From Lysobacterales bacterium (GTDB lineage: Bacteria; Pseudomonadota; Gammaproteobacteria; Xanthomonadales; Rhodanobacteraceae), in contig JAAFHE010000008.1 of the NCBI GenBank assembly GCA_013298265.1, positions 1-17,828 of the forward strand: DNA of 17,828 bases, written 5' to 3'. This document shows positions 8,002 to 15,475 of the stretch, piece by piece (position 1 is the stretch's first letter; every line of letters begins with the position of its first letter). Made by a program: the position numbers and the translations under genes. A model generated the notes under the pieces. It was not told the DNA's origin. It made no database searches and saw nothing but the letters and a program-made list of their open reading frames with translations.

Positions 8002-9627
8002 ATGGCTACGCATGCCGCCGGTCACCACGCCGATCACCACGACGACCACGATCACAAGCCGCAGGGCTTCATGAATCGCTGGGTCTTCACGACCAACCAC
8101 AAGGACATCGGTACGCTGTACCTGGTCTTCGCCTTCATCATGTTCTGCATCGGCGGCGCCATGTCCGGCGTGATCCGTGCCGAACTGATGACGCCGGGCC
8201 TGCAGTTCGTCGAACCGTACTTCTTCAACCAGATGACCACGCTGCATGCGCTGGTCATGATCTTCGGCGGCGTGATGCCGGCCTTCGTCGGCCTGGGCAA
8301 CTGGATGATCCCGTTGCAGATCGGCGCGCCGGACATGGCGCTGCCGCGCATGAACAACTGGTCCTTCTGGATCATGCCGTTCGCGTTCACCGTGCTGCTG
8401 CTGACCCTGTTCCTGCCCGGTGGCGCCCCGGCCGGTGGCTGGACGCTTTACCCGCCGCTGTCGCTGCAGGGCGGCTCGTCCGTCGCCTTCGCGATCTTCG
8501 CTATCCACATGATGGGCATCAGCTCGATCATGGGCGCGATCAACATCATCGCGACCATCCTCAACATGCGCGCGCCGGGCATGACCCTGCACAAGATGCC
8601 GCTGTTCGTGTGGACCTGGCTGATCACCGCATTCCTGCTGATCGCCGTCATGCCGGTGCTGGCCGGCGCGATCACGATGCTGCTGACCGACAAGTTCTTC
8701 GGCACGAGCTTCTTCAATGCGGCTGGCGGCGGCGACCCGGTGATGTTCCAGCACATCTTCTGGTTCTTCGGCCACCCCGAGGTCTACATCATGATCCTGC
8801 CGGCTTTCGGCGTGGTGTCGGAAATCATCCCGACCTTCGCGCGCAAGCCGCTGTTCGGCTACCAGGCCATGGTCTACGCGACCGCGTCGATCGCGTTCCT
8901 GAGCTTCATCGTCTGGGCGCACCACATGTTCACGGTCGGCATGCCGCTCGGCGGCGAACTGTTCTTCATGTACGCGACCATGCTGATCGCCGTACCCACG
9001 GGCGTTAAGGTCTTCAACTGGGTCTCGACCATGTGGAAGGGCTCGATGACATTCGAGACGCCCATGCTCTGGGCGGTCGGCTTCGTCATCCTGTTCACGA
9101 TCGGCGGTTTCTCGGGCCTGATGCTCGCGATCGTGCCGGCTGACTTCCAATACCACGACACCTATTTCGTGGTCGCCCACTTTCACTACGTGCTCGTGAC
9201 CGGCGCGCTGTTCTCGATCATCGCCGCGGTGTACTTCTGGTGGCCGAAGTGGACCGGCAAGATGTACTCCGAGAAATGGGGCAAATTCCATTTCTGGTGG
9301 ACCATCGTGTTCGTCAACCTGCTGTTCTTCCCGCAGCACTTCCTGGGACTGGCCGGCATGCCGCGCCGCATCCCGGACTACAACGTTGCGTTCGCGGACT
9401 GGAATCTGATCAGTTCGCTAGGCGCGTTCGGCATGCTGCTGACGCCGATCTTCATGTTCCTGATCCTCTGGCACTCGAAGAAGCACGGCGCCACGGCGAC
9501 CGCGCAGGTATGGGAAGGCGCGCACGGCCTGGAATGGACGGTGCCCTCGCCGGCGCCGCACCACACCTTCACTGAGCCGCCCGTGATCCGCGCGCAGGAT
9601 CTGGCCCATGGCGATCCGACCCACTGA
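8002..9627 (+). CDS. coxA: Cytochrome c oxidase subunit I, heme-copper catalytic subunit
   Basis: CoxA reduces oxygen to water at the heme a3-CuB site and pumps protons across the inner membrane. The 541-residue protein has 12 membrane helices. His 82 and His 395 bind heme a, His 393 binds heme a3, and His 258, 307 and 308 bind CuB. Tyr 262 is placed to form the His-Tyr cross-link. The D-channel Asp 111 (GAPDMALPR) and Glu 260 (GHPEVY) and the K-channel Lys 336 ([10 protein letters not shown]) are all present, so this is an A1-type proton-pumping oxidase. The first 20 residues are unusually His/Asp-rich (seven His in 18 residues) and precede the normal family start at GFMNRW. GAGG at 7990-7993 supports the ATG. 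It is followed after 42 bases by a 50-codon membrane protein gene. Confidence 0.98.
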   Translation: MATHAAGHHADHHDDHDHKPQGFMNRWVFTTNHKDIGTLYLVFAFIMFCIGGAMSGVIRAELMTPGLQFVEPYFFNQMTTLHALVMIFGGVMPAFVGLGNWMIPLQIGAPDMALPRMNNWSFWIMPFAFTVLLLTLFLPGGAPAGGWTLYPPLSLQGGSSVAFAIFAIHMMGISSIMGAINIIATILNMRAPGMTLHKMPLFVWTWLITAFLLIAVMPVLAGAITMLLTDKFFGTSFFNAAGGGDPVMFQHIFWFFGHPEVYIMILPAFGVVSEIIPTFARKPLFGYQAMVYATASIAFLSFIVWAHHMFTVGMPLGGELFFMYATMLIAVPTGVKVFNWVSTMWKGSMTFETPMLWAVGFVILFTIGGFSGLMLAIVPADFQYHDTYFVVAHFHYVLVTGALFSIIAAVYFWWPKWTGKMYSEKWGKFHFWWTIVFVNLLFFPQHFLGLAGMPRRIPDYNVAFADWNLISSLGAFGMLLTPIFMFLILWHSKKHGATATAQVWEGAHGLEWTVPSPAPHHTFTEPPVIRAQDLAHGDPTH

Positions 9628-9669
9628 GAACCCAGGCGCGCCACGCAACGCTGGCGCGCCGAACCGATC

Positions 9670-9822
9670 ATGAGCACCGAACCTGCCCGCTTCGATCCGA
9701 CCCAACGCCGCGCGGCCGTCCGCCGCACGGCCTGGATCATCGCGGGCGTGATAGCGCTGATCTATGCAGGCTTCTTCCTGCGTGCGGTGCTGCTGATGGG
9801 TAGTACGGGGGCGGGCTCGTGA
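9670..9822 (+). CDS. Small single-helix membrane protein of the cox operon
   Basis: This 50-residue protein has a basic N-terminal region (TQRRAAVRRT, 11-20), one membrane helix (about 21-43) and a short polar tail. It lies between coxA and ctaG, and its TGA stop overlaps the GTG start of ctaG by 4 bases, which implies translational coupling. Short proteins of this size, charge pattern and position occur in many proteobacterial cox operons, where some are annotated as cytochrome oxidase small assembly proteins. No catalytic or metal-binding motif is visible. An assembly role is inferred from position alone; that it is a real gene is well supported by the overlap and the topology. Confidence 0.8.
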   Translation: MSTEPARFDPTQRRAAVRRTAWIIAGVIALIYAGFFLRAVLLMGSTGAGS

Positions 9823-10391
9823 GCGCGGCCAATCGGGTCTGGCAGAAGAAGGGCTGGCTCATCGCCGGCGGCTTCTTCGCGTTCGGCTTCGCGCTGATCC
9901 CGCTGTACAACATCGCCTGCGAGCATGTGCTCGGCATCAAGCTCGAACAGGGCGCGGTCGATGCCGATGCGGCGGCAGCAATGACAGTCGATGAATCGCG
10001 TCTCGTCACGGTGCAGTTCGTCGCCAACACGAAGTCCACGCTGCCCTGGGCGTTCAGCGCCGAAAAGGTCAGCATGCAGGTGCATCCGGGCCAGCTCAGC
10101 GAAGCCTGGTTCGATGCGACCAACACCTCCGCGCGCGATATCGTCGGCAATGCCGTGCCGAGTGTCGCGCCGAACTCGGCCTCGCTGTATTTCAACAAGA
10201 CCGAGTGTTTCTGCTTCACCGAGCAGATGCTCAAGGCCGGCGAAACCAAGCGCATGCCCGTGCGCTTCATCGTCGACCCGCGCCTGCCCAAAGACATCAG
10301 TACCTTGACCCTCGCCTATACGTTCCTTGAGAACGATATCGCGACCAAGAAACTGGCCGAATCCAACCAGGCCGCCGCGCCGGCGTCCTGA
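9819..10391 (+). CDS. ctaG: Cytochrome c oxidase assembly protein CtaG/Cox11
   Basis: CtaG/Cox11 is a copper chaperone that delivers copper to the CuB site of CoxA. The 190-residue protein has an N-terminal cytoplasmic segment, one membrane anchor (about 13-30) and a periplasmic immunoglobulin-like domain. The copper-binding motif ECFCF provides Cys 130 and Cys 132. A third conserved cysteine, Cys 34, follows the anchor in PLYNIAC. The C-terminal half, with FTEQMLKAGE and MPVRFIVDP, is typical of the family. The start is a GTG in a GTGA overlap with the preceding small gene, with a G-rich ribosome site at 9807-9811. coxC follows after 28 bases. Confidence 0.96.
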   Translation: MSAANRVWQKKGWLIAGGFFAFGFALIPLYNIACEHVLGIKLEQGAVDADAAAAMTVDESRLVTVQFVANTKSTLPWAFSAEKVSMQVHPGQLSEAWFDATNTSARDIVGNAVPSVAPNSASLYFNKTECFCFTEQMLKAGETKRMPVRFIVDPRLPKDISTLTLAYTFLENDIATKKLAESNQAAAPAS

Positions 10392-10419
10392 TCCAGCGTT
10401 CCAACCGGGGTTTCTCACC

Positions 10420-11295
10420 ATGGCGACAGCAGCAGAAGGCAAGCACATCTACTACGTGCCGCACGGCAGCAAGTGGCCCGCGGTCGGCACGATAGGCCTG
10501 TTCACGACCATGATCGGCGCGGCGAACTGGCTCAATGAAGTGAGCTGGGGCAAGCCGGCGTTCTATGTCGGCGTCGCGATTCTGCTGTTCATGATGTGGG
10601 GCTGGTTCGGCGAAGTGATCCGCGAGTCGCTCAAGGGCATGTACAACGCCCAGGTCGACGTGTCGTTCCGCATGGGGATGATGTGGTTCATCTTCTCCGA
10701 GATCATGTTCTTTGCCGCGTTCTTCGGCGCGTTGCTCTACGCGCGCATGTATTCGATTCCGTGGCTCGGCGGCGAAGGCGACGGCGCGCTGACCAACTTC
10801 TACCTGCACCAGGGCTACGCGGCGGCCTGGCCGACCAATGGCCCCGAAGCGATCGGCGGTGCCTTCCAGACCATTCCGGCCTGGGGCGTGCCACTGCTCA
10901 ATACGCTGATCCTGCTGACCTCGGGCGTCACCATCACGATCGCCCACCATGCCCTGCGCGCCGGCCATCGCAAGCAGCTGCTCGTGTTCCTGGGCCTGAC
11001 CGTCCTGCTCGGCGCGATCTTCCTGTACTACCAGGCTGAGGAATACATCGAGGCCTACCAGCATCTGAACCTGACCCTGGGATCAGGCATATACGGCTCG
11101 ACGTTCTTCATGCTGACGGGTTTCCACGGTCTTCACGTCACCCTCGGCACCATCATGCTGGCGGTGATCTGGTTCCGTTGCCTCAAGGGCCATTTCACCA
11201 AGGACAATCACTTCGGTTTCGAGGCAGTCGCCTGGTACTGGCACTTCGTCGACGTGGTATGGCTCGGTCTTTTCATGTTCGTTTACGTGCTCTGA
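10420..11295 (+). CDS. coxC: Cytochrome c oxidase subunit III
   Basis: CoxC is the seven-helix core subunit III, which stabilises CoxA and helps sustain proton uptake during turnover. The 291-residue protein contains the conserved Glu 94 in FSEIMFF, TGFHGLHV (233-240) and WYWHFVDVVWL (272-282), all standard family signatures. The ATG at 10420 is preceded by GGGG (10407-10410). The extended frame upstream to 10327 overlaps ctaG and is not used. This is the last gene of the coxB operon: a strong terminator lies 23 bases after its stop. Confidence 0.97.
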   Translation: MATAAEGKHIYYVPHGSKWPAVGTIGLFTTMIGAANWLNEVSWGKPAFYVGVAILLFMMWGWFGEVIRESLKGMYNAQVDVSFRMGMMWFIFSEIMFFAAFFGALLYARMYSIPWLGGEGDGALTNFYLHQGYAAAWPTNGPEAIGGAFQTIPAWGVPLLNTLILLTSGVTITIAHHALRAGHRKQLLVFLGLTVLLGAIFLYYQAEEYIEAYQHLNLTLGSGIYGSTFFMLTGFHGLHVTLGTIMLAVIWFRCLKGHFTKDNHFGFEAVAWYWHFVDVVWLGLFMFVYVL

Positions 11296-11318
11296 ACCAC
11301 AGGCAGCAGCACACGCAG

Positions 11319-11342
11319 AAGCCGCGCCCAGCGCGGCTTTTT
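11319..11342 (+). terminator. Rho-independent terminator of the cox operon
   Basis: A 9-base-pair GC-rich stem (11319-11327 with 11331-11339) with a CCA loop runs directly into a T-run (11338-11342), followed by a second T-run at 11345-11349. This is the clearest terminator in the window, and it separates the oxidase operon from the AraC gene. Confidence 0.92.
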
Positions 11343-11425
11343 CGTTTTTGGCGCGGACGCGCGCCGCCCGGCAGCATCTGCGCCGATCTTGTACGCTGCG
11401 CCTGTCCGCGCCGGCCCCAGCGACC

Positions 11426-12250
11426 ATGCCCGAATTCGACGTCAACCTGCTGCTCGATACCGGAACGCTGTCGGTGCGCGACGTGCGCTGCCGCGGCGAG
11501 TGCCGGCACCGCAGCGCCGAGGAATGCACTGCGGCGACGCACCTCGTGTTTCCGTACCGCGGCGTCTACGTGCGCCATGTCGGCGCCGAACAGTCGGTGG
11601 CCGACGCGAACCATGTATTGTTCTTCAATGCAGGCCAGGCCTATCAGGTCAGCCATCCGGTCGCCGGCGGCGACGCCTGCCTCTCGCTGGTGCTGCCCGA
11701 AGCGACGCTGCGGGAACTCGCGCCGGCCGATCTGCTGCAACGCAGTGATGAGCCGGGTTTCCGCGAGCAGAGTCTGCGCATCGACCCGCGCGCGCAGGCA
11801 CTCGTCGCGCTGCTGCGCCATGGCCTTCAGAACAGCGTGATAGAGCCGCTCGAAGCCGAAGGTCTGCTGCTGACGCTCGTGAGCCGCAGCCTGGGCCCAC
11901 GCACCGCGCGCGCGCCGCGCTCGACACGGCTGCGCCGCAGCCTGGTCGATCGCGCCAAGCTGCTGCTCGCGAGCGATCCGACGCGGCGCTGGACGCTCGC
12001 CGACATGGCGGCCGAGCTCGGCGGCTCCGCGGTCTATCTCACGCAGGTCTTCCAGCAGGTCGAAGGCCTGCCTCTGTATCGCTACCAGCTACGCCTGCGT
12101 CTGGCGCGCGCGCTGGACCGGATTCCGCAGGAGGACGACCTCTCGGCGCTCGCGTTCGAGCTCGGCTTCTCCAGCCATAGCCACTTTGCCTCGGCGTTCC
12201 GCCAGGCCTACGGCCGCTCGCCGAGCGCCTTCAAGCAGTCGCTGCGATAG
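11426..12250 (+). CDS. AraC-family transcriptional regulator
   Basis: This 274-residue protein has an N-terminal cupin-like sensing region (about 1-155) and a C-terminal AraC-type double helix-turn-helix domain (about 170-274). The first helix-turn-helix covers WTLADMAAELGGSAVYLTQVF and the second covers LSALAFELGFSSHSHFASAF, followed by the usual GRSPSAF motif. The sensing region has HLVFPYRGVYVRHVG and QVSHPVAGGDACLSL, as in other AraC proteins with this type of domain. It contains cysteines 22, 26, 34 and 85, which could bind metal or respond to redox state, though this is speculation. No clear ribosome site precedes the ATG. The next gene downstream encodes a Cys-rich peptide and is a possible target. 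The inducer is unknown. Confidence 0.88.
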   Translation: MPEFDVNLLLDTGTLSVRDVRCRGECRHRSAEECTAATHLVFPYRGVYVRHVGAEQSVADANHVLFFNAGQAYQVSHPVAGGDACLSLVLPEATLRELAPADLLQRSDEPGFREQSLRIDPRAQALVALLRHGLQNSVIEPLEAEGLLLTLVSRSLGPRTARAPRSTRLRRSLVDRAKLLLASDPTRRWTLADMAAELGGSAVYLTQVFQQVEGLPLYRYQLRLRLARALDRIPQEDDLSALAFELGFSSHSHFASAFRQAYGRSPSAFKQSLR

Positions 12251-12389
12251 CGGATTCGTCCCTGCGTGCAGCGCCGGACCGAATCGACACGCAGCGCGCA
12301 CGCGCGCTAAAGAATCTGACAGCGGCACCCGCCAGCGGAATGGTCTAGTAGCCACACCCGGACTGCGGGTATTTACGGAGACCAGTGCC

Positions 12390-12530
12390 ATGGCAGAGAC
12401 CTGTGCGGCTTGCGATTACCCGCTCGACGGCAATCGCATCAGCGTGAAACTCGGCGGCAAGACCGTCGAAGTGTGTTGTGAGGAATGTGCGCAGAAGCTC
12501 AAGGAAGCGCAGTCCGCCGGCAGCGTCTGA
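12390..12530 (+). CDS. 46-residue cysteine-rich, probable metal-binding peptide
   Basis: This 46-residue protein has five cysteines: Cys 5 and Cys 8 in CAAC, then Cys 29, 30 and 33 in VCCEEC, separated by a short beta-like segment. The spacing resembles small treble-clef or TRASH/YHS-like metal-binding domains, which bind zinc, copper or other soft metals. There is no signal peptide, so it should be cytoplasmic. GGAG (12377-12380) lies 9 bases before the ATG and a 10-base-pair hairpin follows the stop, both supporting a real gene. It sits 139 bases after the AraC gene and between the two halves of the oxidase locus. A link to copper supply or sensing for the oxidase is possible but only inferred. 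I do not recognise a named family with certainty. Confidence 0.8.
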   Translation: MAETCAACDYPLDGNRISVKLGGKTVEVCCEECAQKLKEAQSAGSV

Positions 12531-12550
12531 GCTGGCGAGGCGAGTACGCG

Positions 12551-12584
12551 CCGAAGCCGTCCCTGTGCGCAGAGACGGCTTCGG
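12551..12584 (+). terminator. Hairpin after the Cys-rich peptide gene
   Basis: CCGAAGCCGT (12551-12560) pairs perfectly with ACGGCTTCGG (12575-12584) around a 14-base loop, 20 bases after the stop. The following sequence is AT-rich but not a pure T-run. Probable terminator of the plus-strand transcript. Confidence 0.6.
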
Positions 12585-12611
12585 TATTGCATATTACACA
12601 ATTTGATAATA

Positions 12612-12633
12612 GAAAAAAGCGGCGTTTCGCCGC
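12612..12633 (-). terminator. Rho-independent terminator of a minus-strand transcript
   Basis: On the minus strand GCGGCG and CGCCGC (12633-12619) form a 6-base-pair stem with an AAA loop, followed directly by six T. This is a standard terminator for a transcript coming from the DUF2909 gene. It lies 262 bases beyond the DUF2909 stop, so the transcript has a long tail or contains another small gene. Confidence 0.75.
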
Positions 12634-12664
12634 GTTCCGCGGGGGCGACCAGGGCCGCGCTCCA

Positions 12665-12760
12665 TCAATCCGCTGCCGGCGGCTCCTGGTCCTTGCGGTC
12701 ATCGCGGATCAGAGTGGTGCTGAAGGCGAACTGCGGTGACCGGCGGAGCGGGACGGGCAT
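12665..12760 (-). CDS. Possible 31-codon small gene downstream of DUF2909
   Basis: A short minus-strand frame starts at ATG 12760 and stops at 12665, 31 bases before the terminator at 12612-12633. The 31 residues end in a hydrophilic segment (IRDDRKDQEPPAAD), and most codons end in G or C, as in the neighbouring genes. The frame is open further upstream, with another ATG ten codons earlier. There is no clear ribosome site and no recognised family. The reason to list it is its fit between the DUF2909 stop and the terminator. It may equally be a non-coding 3' region. Confidence 0.25.
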   Translation of the reverse strand: MPVPLRRSPQFAFSTTLIRDDRKDQEPPAAD

Positions 12761-12895
12761 GGCGTGGCTTTGGCCGCAGCGCGGCATGCGGGACGCGTGG
12801 GCACCGCTTCCAGTGGCGGGGGATCGACCTGAAAATCGGCGAGGGGGGGCAGCGGCGGCGCTGCAGCAGGCCGCGGCAGCTCTCGCGTGCCACGC

Positions 12896-13105
12896 TCACC
12901 GCCCCAGGTCGTGCGGCGTGATCCAGCCCATCCAGATCGCGAACATCACCAGCACGATGAGCCCGACCGACAGGGCAATTCGTCGCGTCAGCGCCTTTAC
13001 CGTGCGATTGGTCGTACCCTTGTCGACCATCATGTAATACAGCCCCGCGCCGAGGTTGTAGAGAATGACGATCAGGAACGCGACGATGATGAGTTTGCCG
13101 GCCAT
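12896..13105 (-). CDS. DUF2909 twin transmembrane protein
   Basis: This 69-residue protein has two membrane helices (about 5-25 and 43-61) joined by a short basic loop, which is the layout of the DUF2909 'twin transmembrane' family. That family is commonly encoded beside SURF1 in proteobacterial cox loci, as here, where the two genes are divergent and separated by 57 bases. No catalytic motif is present and its function is not established; a part in oxidase assembly is inferred from position. A weak GAG-containing ribosome site precedes the ATG at 13105. The transcript probably ends at the terminator at 12612-12633. Confidence 0.85.
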   Translation of the reverse strand: MAGKLIIVAFLIVILYNLGAGLYYMMVDKGTTNRTVKALTRRIALSVGLIVLVMFAIWMGWITPHDLGR

Positions 13106-13162
13106 AGTGGAACTGCTCGCAGGCGCGCGCGGCGCAACGCGCAAGTATAGGCGCGGCGGCGC

Positions 13163-13882
13163 ATGAGCCGGCGCTGGCACCGGCCAAGCGCGTTCGCCTG
13201 GATGCTGCTGATGGTCGGACTCGCGGCGTTCCTCGGACTGGCGCGCTGGCAGTGGCATCGCGCGCAGGAGAAGGAGCGCCTGCTGGCGTCCTATGCCGCC
13301 GCGGAAAACAGCAGCGTGCGGCAATTTGCCACGCTGCCGGAAACCCTGCCGGCCGAGGACTATCCGCGCGTCGCTGCGAGCGGTCGATACGTCGACGGCC
13401 GCGGCTACTGGCTGGACCAGCAGGTGCATGAGGGCAAGGTCGGACGGCGCGCGATCGCCGTGTTCCAGCCCGATGGTGCGTCGCGCCGCCTGCTCGTCAA
13501 TCTTGGCTGGGCCGCCGCGCCGCCGGGCCAGCCGCCGCCGGCCTGGCCGGCGTTGCCGTTGACCGACGTCGCGTTGCACGGTATCTACGCGCCGGCGCCG
13601 GGTGGCGGGCTGCGCGTCGGCGGCGACGCGCTGCCGCGACAGGCCGCCTGGCCCAAACTGACCGTGTTCCTGGACCTCGCGGCGATTTCGGCGGATCTGG
13701 GCACGCCGGTCGCGCCGCGGCTGTTGCTGCTCGACGCGGATCCGGCTTCGGGTTTCGTGCGCCAGTGGACACCCGCGGTGATGCCGCCGGAGAAGCATCG
13801 GGGCTATGCACTGCAGTGGTTCACTTTTGCGTTGGCCGCGCTTGTGATCTTCATCGTGCTGCACTGGCGTAAAAACGACTAA
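13163..13882 (+). CDS. SURF1 family cytochrome oxidase biogenesis protein
   Basis: SURF1 (Shy1) helps insert heme a3 into CoxA, probably by binding heme A as it leaves CtaA. The 239-residue protein has the family layout of two membrane helices (about 11-27 and 217-234) flanking a periplasmic domain. The N-terminal motif LGLARWQWHRAQEK (24-37) and the C-terminal WTPAVMPPEKHRGYALQWF (202-220) are the two conserved SURF1 signatures. It is the first gene of an operon with the SCO-like gene (11-base gap) and ctaA, which fits a shared role in heme A delivery. No strong ribosome site or promoter is evident in the short divergent interval from DUF2909. Confidence 0.95.
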   Translation: MSRRWHRPSAFAWMLLMVGLAAFLGLARWQWHRAQEKERLLASYAAAENSSVRQFATLPETLPAEDYPRVAASGRYVDGRGYWLDQQVHEGKVGRRAIAVFQPDGASRRLLVNLGWAAAPPGQPPPAWPALPLTDVALHGIYAPAPGGGLRVGGDALPRQAAWPKLTVFLDLAAISADLGTPVAPRLLLLDADPASGFVRQWTPAVMPPEKHRGYALQWFTFALAALVIFIVLHWRKND

Positions 13883-13893
13883 GGAAATTGCGG

Positions 13894-14442
13894 ATGGACG
13901 TTCAGACGAAAAAGCGCCTGCAGCTGATTGCGATCATGCTCGTGTTCATGGCCCCCATCGCGATCGCGTTCGGACTGCGCCTGGGGCAGTGGCAGCCGCA
14001 CAAGCTGCGCAACAACGGTGTGCTGGTGCAGCCGCCGCAGGACCTCGCGGCTGACACGCCGCGTGCGGTGCGCGATGCCGCGTTCGCATGGAAGGACAGC
14101 CAATACCGCTGGACCCTGCTGCTGATCGCCGGTCCCGACTGTGCAACGGCCTGCGAGCAGCGTCTGGCTGACGCGGAAAAGGTCTGGTCGCTGATGACGC
14201 AGAAGGCCACGCGCCTGCGTCTGGCCGTGCTCGGCGTCGAGGCGACACCCGCGCGGCTGGGACGATTCACCCGCCTCGATTTCGTCCAGTCTGCCGCCGC
14301 ACCCTTGCAGGCGCTTCGGCCGGTGACCCCCGACAGCGTCGCCGCCGTCGTGGTCGATCCGGCCGGCCTGCTGATGCTGCGTTTCGATCCCGGCTACGAC
14401 CCTTCGGGCGTGCGCCAGGACCTTTCCCGCCTGATCCGCTGA
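13894..14442 (+). CDS. SCO1/SenC-like thioredoxin-fold protein, likely oxidase assembly
   Basis: This 182-residue protein has one N-terminal membrane helix (about 9-29) and a periplasmic domain that looks like a thioredoxin-fold SCO protein. The CxxxC motif, Cys 83 and Cys 87 in PDCATAC, follows a beta strand (WTLLLIAG), as in SCO1/SenC copper chaperones for CuA. The closing segment VVDPAGLLMLRFDPGYDP with a final DLSRLIR also resembles that fold. However, the only histidine is His 36 near the membrane, so the conserved distal histidine of copper-binding SCO proteins is missing. It may act as a thiol reductase for CoxB rather than as a copper carrier. AAGGA (13881-13885) sets the ATG at 13894. 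ctaA follows after 6 bases. Its presence between SURF1 and ctaA supports an assembly role. Confidence 0.82.
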   Translation: MDVQTKKRLQLIAIMLVFMAPIAIAFGLRLGQWQPHKLRNNGVLVQPPQDLAADTPRAVRDAAFAWKDSQYRWTLLLIAGPDCATACEQRLADAEKVWSLMTQKATRLRLAVLGVEATPARLGRFTRLDFVQSAAAPLQALRPVTPDSVAAVVVDPAGLLMLRFDPGYDPSGVRQDLSRLIR

Positions 14443-14448
14443 CGCCAC

Positions 14449-15444
14449 ATGAATCCGAATCACCGAAATCTGCGTAAGCTGGCCTGGTTCGCCGTGGCCT
14501 TCGCCCTGCTCGTCATTGTATTCGGCGGCTTCGTGCGGCTGTCCAACGCCGGTCTGTCCTGCCCCGACTGGCCGACCTGCTACGGCAAGCTGACCTGGCC
14601 CAAGCACGGCCACGAGATCGACGCGGCCAACCTTGCATTTCCGGAGCGCGCGGTCGAATCGCACAAGGCCTGGCGCGAGCAGGTCCACCGGTTTCTCGCC
14701 GGCGGCCTGATCCTGACCACGTTCGGCCTCGCCTTCCTCGCCTGGCGCCGGCGCCGCGAGATGTCCGGTATTGCAGCGGTGCTGCTCGCCGCGTCGGTGC
14801 TGATCGTGTTCCAGGCATTGCTGGGCATGTGGACCGTGACCTGGAAGCTCAAGCCCATCGTGGTGATGGCGCATCTTATCGGCGGACTATCCACGTTTTG
14901 CCTTTTGGCTTATGTGGCATTGCGTCTGAGCCTCGCGCCCCTGGGCCGCGCCGACACCGCCGCGCTGCGCCGCATGTTGATCGCCGGCATCGTGCTGGTC
15001 GCGCTGCAGATCGCGCTCGGCGGCTGGACCAGCGCGAACTACGCGGCGCTGTCCTGCGGCCTGGACTTCCCGAAGTGCGCCGGGCAATGGTGGCCGGCGA
15101 CGGACTTCCGCGAGGCCTTCGTGCTCTGGCGCGGCATCGGCGTGAACTACGAAGGCGGTGTGCTCGACGCGGACGCACGCACGGCGATCCAGTTGGTTCA
15201 CCGTATTGGTGCGGTGGTCGTGCTGGGGCATCTGCTCGGCGTCATTGTCGCGGCCTGGCGCCGCGGCTTCGGCCGCTGGGCGCTCGCGCTGCTTGCCGCA
15301 CTGCTGCTGCAGATCGGCCTTGGCATCAGCAACGTCGTGCTCGGCCTGCCGCTGCCCGTGGCAACGGCGCACAACGCAGGAGCGGCATTGCTGCTGCTGG
15401 TCCTGTTCGCACTGCTGGTGCGGCTGCGGCGCGGCGGCAACTGA
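14449..15444 (+). CDS. ctaA: Heme A synthase, COX15/CtaA family
   Basis: CtaA oxidises the C8 methyl of heme O to a formyl group, giving heme A for the aa3 oxidase. The 331-residue protein has eight predicted membrane helices in two similar halves. The four heme-binding histidines are His 80 (VHRFLAG), His 142 (MAHLIGG), His 251 (VHRIGA) and His 308 (AHNAGA). Two cysteine pairs in external loops, Cys 38/44 (CPDWPTC) and Cys 203/210, match the versions of the family that form loop disulfides. The conserved Glu 77 lies in WREQVHR. It is the last gene of the SURF1 operon. The heme O synthase gene ctaB, often next in line, is absent here. Confidence 0.95.
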   Translation: MNPNHRNLRKLAWFAVAFALLVIVFGGFVRLSNAGLSCPDWPTCYGKLTWPKHGHEIDAANLAFPERAVESHKAWREQVHRFLAGGLILTTFGLAFLAWRRRREMSGIAAVLLAASVLIVFQALLGMWTVTWKLKPIVVMAHLIGGLSTFCLLAYVALRLSLAPLGRADTAALRRMLIAGIVLVALQIALGGWTSANYAALSCGLDFPKCAGQWWPATDFREAFVLWRGIGVNYEGGVLDADARTAIQLVHRIGAVVVLGHLLGVIVAAWRRGFGRWALALLAALLLQIGLGISNVVLGLPLPVATAHNAGAALLLLVLFALLVRLRRGGN

Positions 15445-15450
15445 CGAGGA

Positions 15451-15475
15451 AGCGCGGACCGCAGCGCGGTGCGCT
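15451..15475 (+). terminator. Bulged hairpin just after ctaA
   Basis: AGCGC (15451-15455) pairs with GCGCT (15471-15475) and ACCGC (15458-15462) with GCGGT (15466-15470), with a 2-base bulge and a 3-base loop. It begins 6 bases after the ctaA stop. A second small inverted repeat, TCGGGT/ACCCGA, lies at 15487-15500. Neither has a T-run, so termination is only suggested. Confidence 0.4.

Noticed and set aside
7855..9339. A 494-codon open frame on the minus strand opposite coxA
   Set aside because: It covers conserved CoxA motifs and its product is low-complexity Glu/Asp/His/Arg-rich sequence, typical of a reverse-strand shadow.
12585..12611. AT-rich patch with promoter-like TTGCAT and GATAAT
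   Set aside because: The spacing between the elements is only 12 bases, and the patch lies between two convergent terminators, which explains its composition.
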